DNA from: Comamonas antarctica
GTDB lineage: Bacteria > Pseudomonadota > Gammaproteobacteria > Burkholderiales > Burkholderiaceae_C
DNA length: 64,000 nucleotides
Direction: 5' to 3'
NCBI RefSeq assembly: GCF_013363755.1
Contig: NZ_CP054840.1
Span: 2,473,501 to 2,537,500 of the forward strand
This document shows positions 55,159-64,000 of this stretch, one piece after another (position 1 is the stretch's first letter; each line of letters begins with the position of its first letter). The notes beneath the pieces were generated by a model, which saw only the letters and a list, made by a program, of their open reading frames with translations, did no database searches and was not told where the DNA came from. The position numbers and the translations under genes are program-made.

Positions 55159-57558
55159 TTACTTCTTCAGGGCATAGGCAATCACGTAATCGCCGCGATC
55201 GGCGGTCATGCGCGCACCGCCGGCGGACACCACGACGAACTGGCGGCCCGATTCGGGCGACAGATAGGTCATGGGCGTGGCCTGCGCGCCCACGGGCAGG
55301 CGGCTCTTCCACAGTTCCTTGCCGCTCGCGCTGTCGAACGCGCGCAGGTAGTAATCCTGGCTGCCGGCAAAGAAGGTCAGGCCGCCCGCCGTGGAGAATG
55401 GGCCCGACAGCGAAGGCATACCCACCGGCACGGGCAGGCCGAAGCGTACGCCCTCGAGCTTGCTGTCTTCGACGGTGCCCAGCGGGACCTGCCAGGCAAT
55501 CGACTTGGTGTTCATGTCGATGGCCGTGAGGTTGCCCCACGAGGGCTGGTGGCACGGCAGGCCCAGGAAGGAATTGAATGCGCCGCGCAACGCCTGGTAG
55601 GGCGTGCCTTCCTGCAAATGGGTCGCCCAGGAGGCGTGGGTGATGTCGTTGTTCTTCAGTTCGGCGAGCTTTTCGGCCGCGCCTTGCTGGGGATGCAGGA
55701 AACCGATCTGCGGCATGACCATGTCGTTGACGATGAGCATGCCCGTGCGCTTGTCGTAGGTGTGGCCGCCCCAGTTGAAGCCGCCGTAGTAGCCGGGGTA
55801 GATCAGCGTCATCTTCTCGGTCAGCTTGGTGTACGGGCCCTCATAGTGCAATTGCTTGAACTTGATGCGGCAGTACAGCTGGTCGAACAGGGTCGCGCCC
55901 CACATATCCTTCTCGCGCAGTTGCAGGTTCGCGACCTGGGGCATGCCCACCGACCAGGGCTGGGTTGCAGCGGCCGGCGCATCGCCCGTCATCACGTCCT
56001 GGGGTGCGGCGCGCTCCTGCACGTCGGCCAGCGGCTTGCCGGTGGCGCGGTCAAGCAGGAACAGCTGGTGGGTCTTCGTCGCCAGCACCAGGCCCGGTGC
56101 GCTGCCGCCCTGGCCATCGGGCACATCGACCAGCGTCGGCGGCGTGCCGTTGTCGTAGTCCCAGGTATCCATGCGCAAGGACTGGAAGTGCCAGGCTTCA
56201 CGGCCCGTATCGGCGTTGAGCGCGACCACGGACGTGGAATACTTGTTCATCGCCTCGGTGCGATGCGCGCCCCAGAAGTCCGGGGTGGCGTTGCCCAGCG
56301 GCAGGTAGATCAGGCCCAGCTTGGCGTCATAGGCGCCATGCGACCAGAAGTTGGGCGTGCCCGCGGTATAGCTCTCGCCGTCTGCGGGCAGCTTGGTAGT
56401 GGCGGCATTGCCAAGGTCCCACGCCCAGTCGAGCGTGCCGTCCTTGAGGCTGTAGGCGCGCACCACGCCCGAAGGCTGGTTGGTCTTCTTGCCGTCCCAC
56501 ACCCAGCCGCCAATGACCACGCGGTCGCCGGCCACGAGGGGCTGCGACGTGGGCATGTAGTAGAAGTCCTGGTAGGGACCCATGCCGGTGCTCAGGTCGC
56601 TGTAACCCTTGCCGGTATCGCCGAAGCCCTCGCAGACTTCGCCCGACTTCGCGTCCAGCGCCCACAGCCGGCCCTGCTTGTCGGTGGTGATGATGCGGGC
56701 ATCGCACTTGCCCGCGGGCCGGGCGCCGGCGGCGTCCTGGACCTTGGGCACTTCGTAGTACGCCACGCCGCGGCAGCGGCTCCACCATTTGTTTTCCTGC
56801 GCCTTGGGGTCGAAGACCCACTTCTCGGCGCCGGTTTCGGCATTCAGCGCGATGACCTTGTTCTGCGGCGTGCACAGATAGACCGAATCGCCGACCTGGA
56901 TCGGGGTGTTCTGGTCTTCGTTGCCGCCGCCGGTCTGCGCGCCCGTGCGGTAGGTCCAGGCGACTTCCAGTTGATTGACGTTCTTCGCGTTGATCTGGTC
57001 GAACGGCGCGAAGCGGGTGCTGTCGGCATCGCGGCCGTAGTGCTTCCAGCTGTTGGCGTCGCTCGTGGCATCCTTCACCGCGGGCATGTCGTTGACGATG
57101 GCCGTGCCCTTGTGCGCGGTGTTCTCGATGCTGCCGTGCGGCGTGAACAGCGCGGCCGCCCCCGCGACCAGCGCCAGCGCCTGCAGGCCGGCTACCGGCA
57201 GTGCGATCCTCGACGCACGCAGGGTGCGCAGCACGACCGCGGCCAGCAGGCCCAGCACCAGCATCGGCGCCAGGCGCGGCACCAGGCCCCAGAAACTGGT
57301 GCCGACCTCGGCCAGCGCCCAGAGCACGGTGGCAAGAACCACCAGCAGGAACAATTGCGCACCCAAGGCCTTGCGTTTGAACAGCAGGCCGCCGGAGACC
57401 AGCGAGGCGATGCCCGCCAGCAGGTAGAACCACGAGCCGCCGAGCAGCGCGAGTTGCACGCCGCCATACGCCAGCGCCAGGCCCACCAGGGCCAGCACGG
57501 CGCCGAGCACGGGCGCCGCCCAGCCTCTTGACGGTGGAGAGGAAGATGAATTTGCCAT
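55159..57558 (-). CDS. gcd: Membrane-bound PQQ-dependent dehydrogenase (glucose/quinate/shikimate family)
   Basis: A quinoprotein of 799 aa that oxidises a polyol or sugar in the periplasm and passes electrons to ubiquinone. Residues about 15-140 form five membrane helices. The remaining part is an eight-bladed PQQ propeller: SWKHYGRDADSTRFAPFDQI, TPIQVGDSVYLCTPQNKVIA, a WSRCRGVAYYE segment with nearby Cys, and SGPFSTAGGLTFFAGSQDYY. The length equals E. coli Gcd and quinate dehydrogenases; substrate choice between glucose and quinate cannot be made here. Confidence 0.9.
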   Translation of the reverse strand: MANSSSSPPSRGWAAPVLGAVLALVGLALAYGGVQLALLGGSWFYLLAGIASLVSGGLLFKRKALGAQLFLLVVLATVLWALAEVGTSFWGLVPRLAPMLVLGLLAAVVLRTLRASRIALPVAGLQALALVAGAAALFTPHGSIENTAHKGTAIVNDMPAVKDATSDANSWKHYGRDADSTRFAPFDQINAKNVNQLEVAWTYRTGAQTGGGNEDQNTPIQVGDSVYLCTPQNKVIALNAETGAEKWVFDPKAQENKWWSRCRGVAYYEVPKVQDAAGARPAGKCDARIITTDKQGRLWALDAKSGEVCEGFGDTGKGYSDLSTGMGPYQDFYYMPTSQPLVAGDRVVIGGWVWDGKKTNQPSGVVRAYSLKDGTLDWAWDLGNAATTKLPADGESYTAGTPNFWSHGAYDAKLGLIYLPLGNATPDFWGAHRTEAMNKYSTSVVALNADTGREAWHFQSLRMDTWDYDNGTPPTLVDVPDGQGGSAPGLVLATKTHQLFLLDRATGKPLADVQERAAPQDVMTGDAPAAATQPWSVGMPQVANLQLREKDMWGATLFDQLYCRIKFKQLHYEGPYTKLTEKMTLIYPGYYGGFNWGGHTYDKRTGMLIVNDMVMPQIGFLHPQQGAAEKLAELKNNDITHASWATHLQEGTPYQALRGAFNSFLGLPCHQPSWGNLTAIDMNTKSIAWQVPLGTVEDSKLEGVRFGLPVPVGMPSLSGPFSTAGGLTFFAGSQDYYLRAFDSASGKELWKSRLPVGAQATPMTYLSPESGRQFVVVSAGGARMTADRGDYVIAYALKK

Positions 57559-57851
57559 GGAAAACCTTTGGACGGGTCAATGCCCGGCGCTATCGACACC
57601 AGGCGTGAAAACGGAAATACGGCCAGCGGGCCGTAACTCTTATAGAAGAATTGTACTCATTGGTTATTTTTGCTGCCCAGGTCGCAAATATCCCTCACAG
57701 CTTGTTTTCAAAAGTTTTTCTTTATTCAGAAAGAACTGAAATAGAAATGCGTGTTCTCGCCTCTGGCTGCGGTCCTGCATGCCCACGGTACAAGGCCTTA
57801 CACCACGCAATCGGCGGCAATGCGCACCATCGTGGCAACGGAGGCTCCCAC
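57559..57851. promoter_or_regulatory. Divergent regulatory region of gcd and gabT, AT-rich
   Basis: Bases about 57635-57745 are markedly AT-rich compared with the rest of the window. They contain the inverted repeat TTCTTT-ATTCAG-AAAGAA (57718-57735). Promoters for both neighbours should lie here. A good ribosome binding site GGAGG at 57840-57844 sets the gabT start. Confidence 0.4.
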
Positions 57852-59123
57852 ATGGGCACCAACACCGAGCTGACGCAACGCCGCATTGCCGCCATGCCCC
57901 GCGGCATCGGCGTGCTGTGCGACTTCCACGCCGTGCAAGCCGACAATGCGCTGCTTACCGATGCCGAGGGCCGGCAGTTCATCGACTTCGCGGGCGGCAT
58001 CGCGGTGCTCAACACCGGCCACCGCCACCCGCGCGTCGTCGCCGCGGTCGCGCAGCAGCTCGAACGCTTCACGCATACTGCCTTCCAGGTCGTGCCGTAT
58101 GAAAGCGCCATTGCCTTGGCCGAGCGCCTCAATGCGCTGGAGCCCATCGACGGTCCGGCCAAGACCGCGCTGTTCACCACCGGCGTCGAGGCCGTCGAGA
58201 ACGCCGTGAAGATCGCGCGCCATGCGACTGGACGTTCGGCGCTGATGGCGTTCAGCGGCGCCTTCCACGGGCGCACGCTGCTAGGGCTGTCGCTGACCGG
58301 CAAGGTCGTTCCTTACAAAGCCGGCTTCGGCAGCATGCTGCCCGAGGCCTACCACCTGCCCTTTCCCGCGCCGGCGCTGGGCGTGGATGTGGACGATGCG
58401 CTGAATGCGCTGGCACGGCTGTTCAAGGTCGATGTCGACCCGCAGCGCGTGGCCGCGATCATCATCGAGCCGGTACAGGGCGAAGGCGGCTTCTATCCCG
58501 CGCCGCCGGCGTTGCTCGAGGCGCTGCGCGCGCAGTGCGATGCGCATGGCATCGTGCTGATTGCCGACGAGATCCAGAGCGGGTTCGCGCGCACGGGCCG
58601 CTGGTTTGCGATGCAGCACCACCGCGTGCACGCCGACCTGATCTGCATGGCCAAGAGCCTGGGCGGCGGCCTGCCGCTGGCCGCTGTCGTGGGCCGCGCC
58701 GCGCTCATGGACGCACCGCCGCCCGGAGGCCTGGGCAGTACCTATGCGGCCAACCCGCTGTCAGTGGCGGCGGCGCATGCGGTGCTGGACATCATCGAGG
58801 ACGAGCAGCTGTGCGCGCGTGCCCAGGTGCTGGGCGACCGGCTGCAGGCGTGCCTGAAACAAGTGCAGGCTGCGGACGCCGGCCTGGCCGAAGTGCGCGG
58901 CCTGGGCTCGATGGTCGCGGCCGAATTCCGCAAACCTGGCAGCGGCGCGCCCGATGCCGAACGCGTGAATGCGATCGTGCAGGCCGCGCAGGCCCGGGGC
59001 CTGCTGCTGCTGAGCTGCGGACTGCATGGCAACGTGCTGCGCTTTCTCTATCCGCTGACCATCGAGGACGCGCTGTTCGAGCGCGCGCTGGGCATTCTCG
59101 ACGAGGTGCTGCGCGGTGCTTGA
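57852..59123 (+). CDS. gabT: 4-aminobutyrate aminotransferase
   Basis: A class III PLP-dependent aminotransferase of 423 aa converting GABA and 2-oxoglutarate to succinic semialdehyde and glutamate. It contains TTGVEAVENAVKIARHATGR, FHGRTLLGLSLTG, EPVQGEGGFYPAPPALLEAL, D239-E240 (IADEIQSGFARTGR) and the PLP lysine K268 in MAKSLGGGLP, then GGLGSTYAANPLSVAAAHAV. The ATG at 57852 follows GGAGG and gives the family length; the open frame upstream is not coding. Related substrates such as 5-aminovalerate are possible. Confidence 0.9.
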   Translation: MGTNTELTQRRIAAMPRGIGVLCDFHAVQADNALLTDAEGRQFIDFAGGIAVLNTGHRHPRVVAAVAQQLERFTHTAFQVVPYESAIALAERLNALEPIDGPAKTALFTTGVEAVENAVKIARHATGRSALMAFSGAFHGRTLLGLSLTGKVVPYKAGFGSMLPEAYHLPFPAPALGVDVDDALNALARLFKVDVDPQRVAAIIIEPVQGEGGFYPAPPALLEALRAQCDAHGIVLIADEIQSGFARTGRWFAMQHHRVHADLICMAKSLGGGLPLAAVVGRAALMDAPPPGGLGSTYAANPLSVAAAHAVLDIIEDEQLCARAQVLGDRLQACLKQVQAADAGLAEVRGLGSMVAAEFRKPGSGAPDAERVNAIVQAAQARGLLLLSCGLHGNVLRFLYPLTIEDALFERALGILDEVLRGA

Positions 59124-59125
59124 AT

Positions 59126-60754
59126 TCAGGCCGGCGGCGCGGGCACGGCATAGACCAGCGTTGGCGTCTCGCCATCGGCATTGACGCTTTCAAGCTGCAC
59201 CCCGAATCCCCACAGCCGCGCCGCGTGCTTGAGCACTTCCTGCACGTCGCTGGTGAGCGGCCGGCCCTGGTGGCGGATATGGCGCAGCGTGAGGCCGCGG
59301 TCGCCGCGCAGGTTCACGTTCCAGACCTGGATATTGGGCTCGCGCGCGCCCAGGTCGTATTGCTGCGACAGCGTCTGGCGCAGCGTGCGGTAGCCCTCCT
59401 CGTTGTGGATGGCGCTGACCAGCAGCTCGCGCTGGCTGGCGTCGTCGTGGATGGAAAACAGCCGCATGTCGCGCATCAGCTGCGGACTCAGGTACTGGCC
59501 GACGAAGCTCTCGTCCTTGAAGTTCTGCATCGCATGGTGCAGCGCGGGCAGCCAGGGCGTGCCGGCGAGATCAGGGAACCAGCGCCGGTCCTCGTCGGTG
59601 GGCTCCTGGCAGATGCGCCGGATGTCGCGGTACATCGCAAAGCCCAGCGCGTAGGGGTTGATGCCGCTGTAGGCGCGGTGGCCCGCGGGCGGCTGGTAGA
59701 TGACGTTGGTGTGCGACGAGAGCCACTCGATCATCACGCCGTCGGTGAGCCAGCCCTCGTCGTACATGGTGTTGAGCAGCGTGTAGTGCCAGAACGTGGC
59801 CCAGCCCTCGTTCATGACCTGGGTCTGGCGCTGCGGGTAGAAATACTGCGCGATCTTGCGCACGATGCGCACGATCTCGCGCTGCCAGGGCTCCATCAGC
59901 GGCGCGTTCTTCTCGACGAAGTACAGCAGGTTCTCCTCGGGTTCGCGGGGAAAGCGCTCGTTGCCGGGCAGCGCGTTGTCCTTGCCCGGGCGCGTGGGCA
60001 GCGTGCGCCAGAGCTCGTTGACCTGCTGCTGGGCATAGGCCTCGCGCTGCTCGCGTTCGGCGCGTTCGCGCGCCAGGTTCTTGCGGCTCGGGCGCCGGTA
60101 GCGGTCCACCCCCAGGTTGGACAGCGCATGGCAGGAGTCGAGCCACTGCTCCACGGTCTCCACGCCATGGCGCTCCTCGCACTGGGCGACGAAATCGCGC
60201 GCATAGACCAGGTAGTCGATGATGCTGCCGGCGTCTGTCCACATGCCGAACAGGTAGTTGCTCTTGAAGAAGCTGTTGTGCCCATAGGCCGCGTGCGCGA
60301 TCACCAGCGCCTGCATCGCCGTGGTGTTCTCCTCCATCAGGTAGCTGATGCAGGGGTTGGAGTTGATCACGATCTCATAGGCCAGGCCCATGTGGCCGCG
60401 GCGGTAGCTGCGCTCGGTGGCGAGAAAGTCCTTGCCGTAGCTCCAGTGCCGGTAGCCCACGGGCATGCCGCCGCTCGAGTAGGCATCCATCATCTGCTCG
60501 GCCGAGATCACTTCGAGCTGGTTGGGATAGGTGTCGAGCCCGAAGCGCCCGGCCGTGGCGGCAATTGCCGCGTGGTAGCGCTCGATCAGCTCGAAGGTCC
60601 AGTCACTCGGATCGGGCAGCGGCTGCGCCGGGCGCTGGCCCGCGGGCAGCGGCGCCTGGGGCACGCCGCCCGCAAGCCGCTCGGACGCAGGCGACGGACG
60701 CCAGGCCTGGCCGCCGGCGCGCGGCGCCAGCACCGGGTATTGGGACAGGTTCAT
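59126..60754 (-). CDS. spoVR: SpoVR-family protein
   Basis: A 542-aa cytoplasmic protein of the SpoVR/YcgB family, whose biochemical role is unknown. Characteristic segments are NQLEVISAEQMMDAYSSGGM, PVGYRHWSYGKDFLATERSY, NSNPCISYLMEENTTAMQAL, NEGWATFWHYTLLNTMYDEG and GINPYALGFAMYRDIRRICQ. The ATG at 60754 overlaps the yeaH stop (ATGA). It completes the prkA-yeaH-spoVR operon, found widely in non-sporulating bacteria under starvation or general stress control. Confidence 0.93.
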   Translation of the reverse strand: MNLSQYPVLAPRAGGQAWRPSPASERLAGGVPQAPLPAGQRPAQPLPDPSDWTFELIERYHAAIAATAGRFGLDTYPNQLEVISAEQMMDAYSSGGMPVGYRHWSYGKDFLATERSYRRGHMGLAYEIVINSNPCISYLMEENTTAMQALVIAHAAYGHNSFFKSNYLFGMWTDAGSIIDYLVYARDFVAQCEERHGVETVEQWLDSCHALSNLGVDRYRRPSRKNLARERAEREQREAYAQQQVNELWRTLPTRPGKDNALPGNERFPREPEENLLYFVEKNAPLMEPWQREIVRIVRKIAQYFYPQRQTQVMNEGWATFWHYTLLNTMYDEGWLTDGVMIEWLSSHTNVIYQPPAGHRAYSGINPYALGFAMYRDIRRICQEPTDEDRRWFPDLAGTPWLPALHHAMQNFKDESFVGQYLSPQLMRDMRLFSIHDDASQRELLVSAIHNEEGYRTLRQTLSQQYDLGAREPNIQVWNVNLRGDRGLTLRHIRHQGRPLTSDVQEVLKHAARLWGFGVQLESVNADGETPTLVYAVPAPPA

Positions 60755-62022
60755 ACCGCCACCCCCTCTTTCTTGAACAGGTCGCGGAACACCGGGTAGA
60801 TCTCGCCCGCCGTCGATGCCTTGCGCAGCGCGAAGTGCGCATGCTGCCGGGCCAGCTGGCGGTACGCGTGCCACAGGCCCTGCTCCTCCTGCACCACCTG
60901 CACATAGGCGTAGTAGCGCACCTGCGGCAGGATCCTCTCGGCCAGCAGACTCGCGCACTGCGCGTTGTCGTCGGTGAAGTTGTCGCCGTCGCTGGCCTGG
61001 GCCACGTAGATGTTCCAGTCGCCCGCGGGATAGCGCGCGCGCATGGCCTGGTCGAGCAGCACCAGCGCGCTGCTGACCATGGTGCCGCCGGTCTCCTGCG
61101 AGTGGAAAAACTCGTCCTCGCTGACCTCGGCGGCCTGGGTGTGGTGGCGGATGAAGACGATGTCGATCTTCTCGTAGTGGCGCGTGAGAAACAGGTACAG
61201 CAGGATGAAGAAGCGCTTGGCCAGGTCCTTGCGCGCCTGGTCCATCGAGCCGGAGACATCCATCAGGCAGAACATCACGGCCTGGTTGCTGGGATCGGGC
61301 ACGCGCGTGCGGCTGCGAAAGCGCAGGTCGATGGGGTCGAGAAACGCGACCCGCGCGATGCGCGCCTGCAACGCCTCGATGCGCTGGCGCAACTCGATCA
61401 GCGGCTCGCTGGTGCCGTCGTCCTGCTCCAGCAGCGCTTCGAGCTGCGCCTGCAGCTGCTTGAGTTCGCGCTGCGGCGCCCGGGTCAGCGCGATGCGCCG
61501 GCCCAGCGCACCGCCCATGGTGCGCAGCAGCGCCAGGTTCTGCGGCGTGCCGTCATGGCTGTAGCCGGCGCGGCGCAGGCGGTACTGCTGGGTGCTGGCG
61601 ATGTGCGTGCGCAGCAGGCGCGGCAGTGCCAGGTCCTCGAAGAACAGCTCCATGAACTCTTCCTTGGACAGCGTGAAGGTGAAGTCGTCGTCGCCCTCGC
61701 CGCTGTTGCTCGCCTGCGATCCCGAGCCGCTGCCGGCCCCGCCCTGCGGCCGCGCGATGCGGTCGCCGCGCACATGCTCGCTGTTGCCCGGATGCACGGT
61801 ATCGGAGACGCCGCCTTGCCCATGGCGAAACAGCGGCTCGCGGATGTCCTTGCGCGGGATGGTGACGGTCTCGGCCTGCTCGATATGCCGGATCTCGCGC
61901 TTGCCGACGGCGCGCTGCACCGCCTCGGCGATCTGCTGCTTGTAGCGGCGCACGAAGCGCTCGCGGTTGCCCACCGACTTGTTCTTGCCGGAGAGCCTGC
62001 GGTCGATGATATGCAGAGCCAT
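60751..62022 (-). CDS. yeaH: YeaH/YhbH-family protein (DUF444, VWA-like)
   Basis: A 423-aa protein that partners PrkA-type kinases. The N-terminal DUF444 part has IIDRRLSGKNKSVGNRERFV, a Gly/Ser linker (about 93-110) and a C-terminal von Willebrand A-like domain with the MIDAS motif DVSGSM at 255-260 and GGTMVSSALVLLDQ. ATG at 62022 has GGAGGGG upstream and fits the family. It is 53 bases after prkA and overlaps spoVR. Confidence 0.93.
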   Translation of the reverse strand: MALHIIDRRLSGKNKSVGNRERFVRRYKQQIAEAVQRAVGKREIRHIEQAETVTIPRKDIREPLFRHGQGGVSDTVHPGNSEHVRGDRIARPQGGAGSGSGSQASNSGEGDDDFTFTLSKEEFMELFFEDLALPRLLRTHIASTQQYRLRRAGYSHDGTPQNLALLRTMGGALGRRIALTRAPQRELKQLQAQLEALLEQDDGTSEPLIELRQRIEALQARIARVAFLDPIDLRFRSRTRVPDPSNQAVMFCLMDVSGSMDQARKDLAKRFFILLYLFLTRHYEKIDIVFIRHHTQAAEVSEDEFFHSQETGGTMVSSALVLLDQAMRARYPAGDWNIYVAQASDGDNFTDDNAQCASLLAERILPQVRYYAYVQVVQEEQGLWHAYRQLARQHAHFALRKASTAGEIYPVFRDLFKKEGVAV

Positions 62023-62075
62023 CTGTGCCCCCTCCATGGGCCGGCGCGTGCGCCAGCGGCGTGCCGTTCAACTGC

Positions 62076-63998
62076 TCAACTGCTCTTGCGCACGCGCAGG
62101 TACCACTCGCACAGCAGGCGCACCTGCTTGCGCGTGTAGCCCTTGGCTTCCATGCGCAGCACGAAGTCCTCGTGCTTGCGCGCGTCCTCGGCGCTGGCCT
62201 TGGCGTTGAAGCTGATCACGGGCAGCAGCTCCTCGGTGTTGGAGAACATCTTCTTCTCTATGACCAGCCGCAGCTTCTCATAGCTGGTCCACGCCGGGTT
62301 CTTGCCCTGGTTGTTGGCGCGGGCACGCAGCACGAAGTTGACGATCTCGTTGCGGAAGTCCTTGGGATTGGCCACGCCCGCGGGTTTCTCGATCTTCTCG
62401 AGCTCGGCGTTGAGCGCGGCGCGGTCGAAGGACTCGCCGGTGTCGTTGTCGCGGTACTCGTTGTCCTGGATCCAGTAGTCGGCGTAGGTCACATAGCGGT
62501 CGAAGATGTTCTGGCCGTACTCGCTGTAGCTCTCGAGGTAGGCGGTCTGGATCTCCTTGCCGATGAACTCCGCGTAGTGCGGCGACAGGTACTCCTTGAT
62601 GTAGCCGGTGTACTTGGTCTCGAGCTCCGCCGGGAACTGCTCGCGCTCGATCTGCTGCTCGAGCACATACATCAGGTGCACCGGATTGGCCGCGACCTCG
62701 GTGCTGTCGTAGTTGAAGACGCGCGACAGGATCTTGAACGCGAAGCGCGTGGAGATGCCGGACATGCCTTCATCGACGCCGGCGAAATCGCGATACTCCT
62801 GGTAGCTCTTGGCGCGCGGATCGGTGTCCTTGAGGCTTTCGCCGTCGTAGACCTGCATCTTGCTGAAGATGCTGGAATTCTCGGGCTCGACCAGGCGCGT
62901 GAGCACCGCGAACTGGGCCATCATCTTCAGCGTGCCGGGCGCGCAGACGGCATGCGCCAGCGAGGATTCGCGGATCAGCTTCTCGTAGATCTTCACTTCC
63001 TCCGACACGCGCAGGCAGTACGGCACCTTGACGATGTAGATGCGGTCGAGAAACGCCTCGTTGTTGCGGTTGTTGCGAAACGCCTTCCACTCGCTCTCGT
63101 TGCTGTGCGCCAGCACCATGCCATCGAACGGAATCGCGCCAAAGCCTTCGGTGCCCTTGTAATTGCCCTCCTGCGTGGCCGTGAGCAGCGGGTGCAGTAC
63201 CTTGATCGGCGCCTTGAACATCTCGACGAATTCCAGCAGACCCTGGTTGGCCAGGCACAGGCCGCCCGAGTAGCTGTAGGCATCGGTGTCGTCCTGGGCG
63301 TAGTTCTCGAGCTTGCGGATGTCGACCTTGCCGACCAGGCTGGAGATGTCCTGGTTGTTCTCGTCGCCGGGCTCGGTCTTGGCGATCGCCAGCTGCTTGA
63401 GGATGCTCGGATAGCGTTTGACGATGCGGAACTGGCGGATGTCGCCGCCGAGCTCGTCCAGCCGCTTCACGGCCCAGGGCGACAGCACATGCTGGAGCGC
63501 GCGCCGCGGAATGCCGAACTGCTCCTCGAGCACCGGCCCGTCCTCCATCGGGTCGAACAGGCCCAGCGGCGATTCATTGACCGGCGAGCCCTTGAGCGCA
63601 TAGAAGGGCACCTTCTGCATCAGGTACTTGAGGCGCTCGGCAATCGAGCTCTTGCCGCCGCCCACGGGCCCGAGCAGGTAGAGGATCTGCTTGCGCTCCT
63701 CCAGCCCCTGGCCCGCGTGGCGGAAGAAGCTCACCACCTGCTCGATGGAGTCCTCCATGCCATAGAACTCGGAAAATGCGGGGTAACGCCTGATCGTCTT
63801 GTTGGCAAACAGCCGCGACAGGCGCGGGTCGTTGCGCGTGTCCACCATGACCGGATCGCCCATGGCGCGCAGCATGCGCTGGGCCGCGGTGTCGTAGGCT
63901 GTGGGATCACGCTGGCACAGGGCCAGGTACTCGTCGACCGACATCTCCTCTTCGCGCAGCCTCACGTACCGCGCAGCCGAATTGCTGATGACATCCAT
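62076..63998 (-). CDS. prkA: PrkA-type AAA serine protein kinase (YeaG)
   Basis: A 640-aa protein of the PrkA/YeaG family. The AAA+ domain has Walker A GPVGGGKSS at 110-118 and motifs FDPMEDGPVLEEQFGIPRRA, IPFDGMVLAHSNESEW and AFLDRIYIVKVPYCLR. The C-terminal PrkA domain follows. It is the first gene of the operon with yeaH and spoVR. The ATG lies two bases from the window end, so the promoter is outside. The length matches the E. coli protein (644 aa). Confidence 0.95.
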   Translation of the reverse strand: MDVISNSAARYVRLREEEMSVDEYLALCQRDPTAYDTAAQRMLRAMGDPVMVDTRNDPRLSRLFANKTIRRYPAFSEFYGMEDSIEQVVSFFRHAGQGLEERKQILYLLGPVGGGKSSIAERLKYLMQKVPFYALKGSPVNESPLGLFDPMEDGPVLEEQFGIPRRALQHVLSPWAVKRLDELGGDIRQFRIVKRYPSILKQLAIAKTEPGDENNQDISSLVGKVDIRKLENYAQDDTDAYSYSGGLCLANQGLLEFVEMFKAPIKVLHPLLTATQEGNYKGTEGFGAIPFDGMVLAHSNESEWKAFRNNRNNEAFLDRIYIVKVPYCLRVSEEVKIYEKLIRESSLAHAVCAPGTLKMMAQFAVLTRLVEPENSSIFSKMQVYDGESLKDTDPRAKSYQEYRDFAGVDEGMSGISTRFAFKILSRVFNYDSTEVAANPVHLMYVLEQQIEREQFPAELETKYTGYIKEYLSPHYAEFIGKEIQTAYLESYSEYGQNIFDRYVTYADYWIQDNEYRDNDTGESFDRAALNAELEKIEKPAGVANPKDFRNEIVNFVLRARANNQGKNPAWTSYEKLRLVIEKKMFSNTEELLPVISFNAKASAEDARKHEDFVLRMEAKGYTRKQVRLLCEWYLRVRKSS

Positions 63999-64000
63999 AC

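Overview
The window is 64 kb of high-GC, gene-dense chromosomal DNA. It most resembles a betaproteobacterium of the Burkholderiales, probably the family Comamonadaceae. Pointers are an EarP/EF-P pair with arginine at EF-P position 32, the HU - tRNA-Val - PpiD block, two Bug/TctC-type periplasmic binding proteins, a PhaR-type regulator and an EttA ABC-F protein. There is no sign of phage, insertion sequence, CRISPR array or rRNA. The genus cannot be fixed from what is visible.

Left part (1-22 kb). A truncated periplasmic PQQ sugar dehydrogenase and a 5'-nucleotidase lipoprotein lead into a caa3-type oxidase cluster: cytochrome c, CoxB with a cytochrome c tail, and a subunit I extended by a membrane domain, linked by ATGA overlaps. 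A divergent di-heme cytochrome c follows. Next come an outer membrane barrel protein, tRNA-His, ppiD, tRNA-Val, HU, pgsA, uvrC, the divergent earP and efp, an aldo/keto reductase with an NTP/NDP-type transporter, rimO and a PBP5-type carboxypeptidase.

Iron block (22.4-30.5 kb). It contains a SWIB-domain protein and a TonB-dependent siderophore receptor with a structured leader, then a PKHD hydroxylase and an FMN alpha-hydroxyacid oxidase, bacterioferritin-associated ferredoxin, tonB-exbB-exbD, hemP behind a clear Fur box, and an HbpS/GlcG-type protein. Together they suggest siderophore and heme uptake, TonB energisation and handling of imported iron.

Middle part (30.7-46.7 kb). This is mostly housekeeping: a BI-1 protein, a small lipoprotein, rlmD, a P1 peptidase, ettA, an rhlE-type helicase, an M14-fold lipoprotein that has lost its zinc ligands, a patatin lipoprotein, tRNA-Arg, a LysR/SBF-transporter pair, isoaspartyl peptidase and metN-metI without metQ.

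Right part (46.9-64 kb). Two parallel sugar-acid modules lie side by side. Each has an enolase-superfamily enzyme, a Bug binding protein without TctAB partners and a divergent regulator (LacI, LysR). They are followed by phaR, a TetR regulator, membrane glucose/quinate-type PQQ dehydrogenase, gabT and the complete prkA-yeaH-spoVR stress operon.

No single wholly new system stands out. The best leads are substitutions at key residues in otherwise intact proteins: oxidase proton channels, the M14 zinc site and the enolase HxD dyad. The structured leader of the siderophore receptor, a terminator-like hairpin just upstream of ppiD and the uptake operon with two oxidative enzymes also merit attention.
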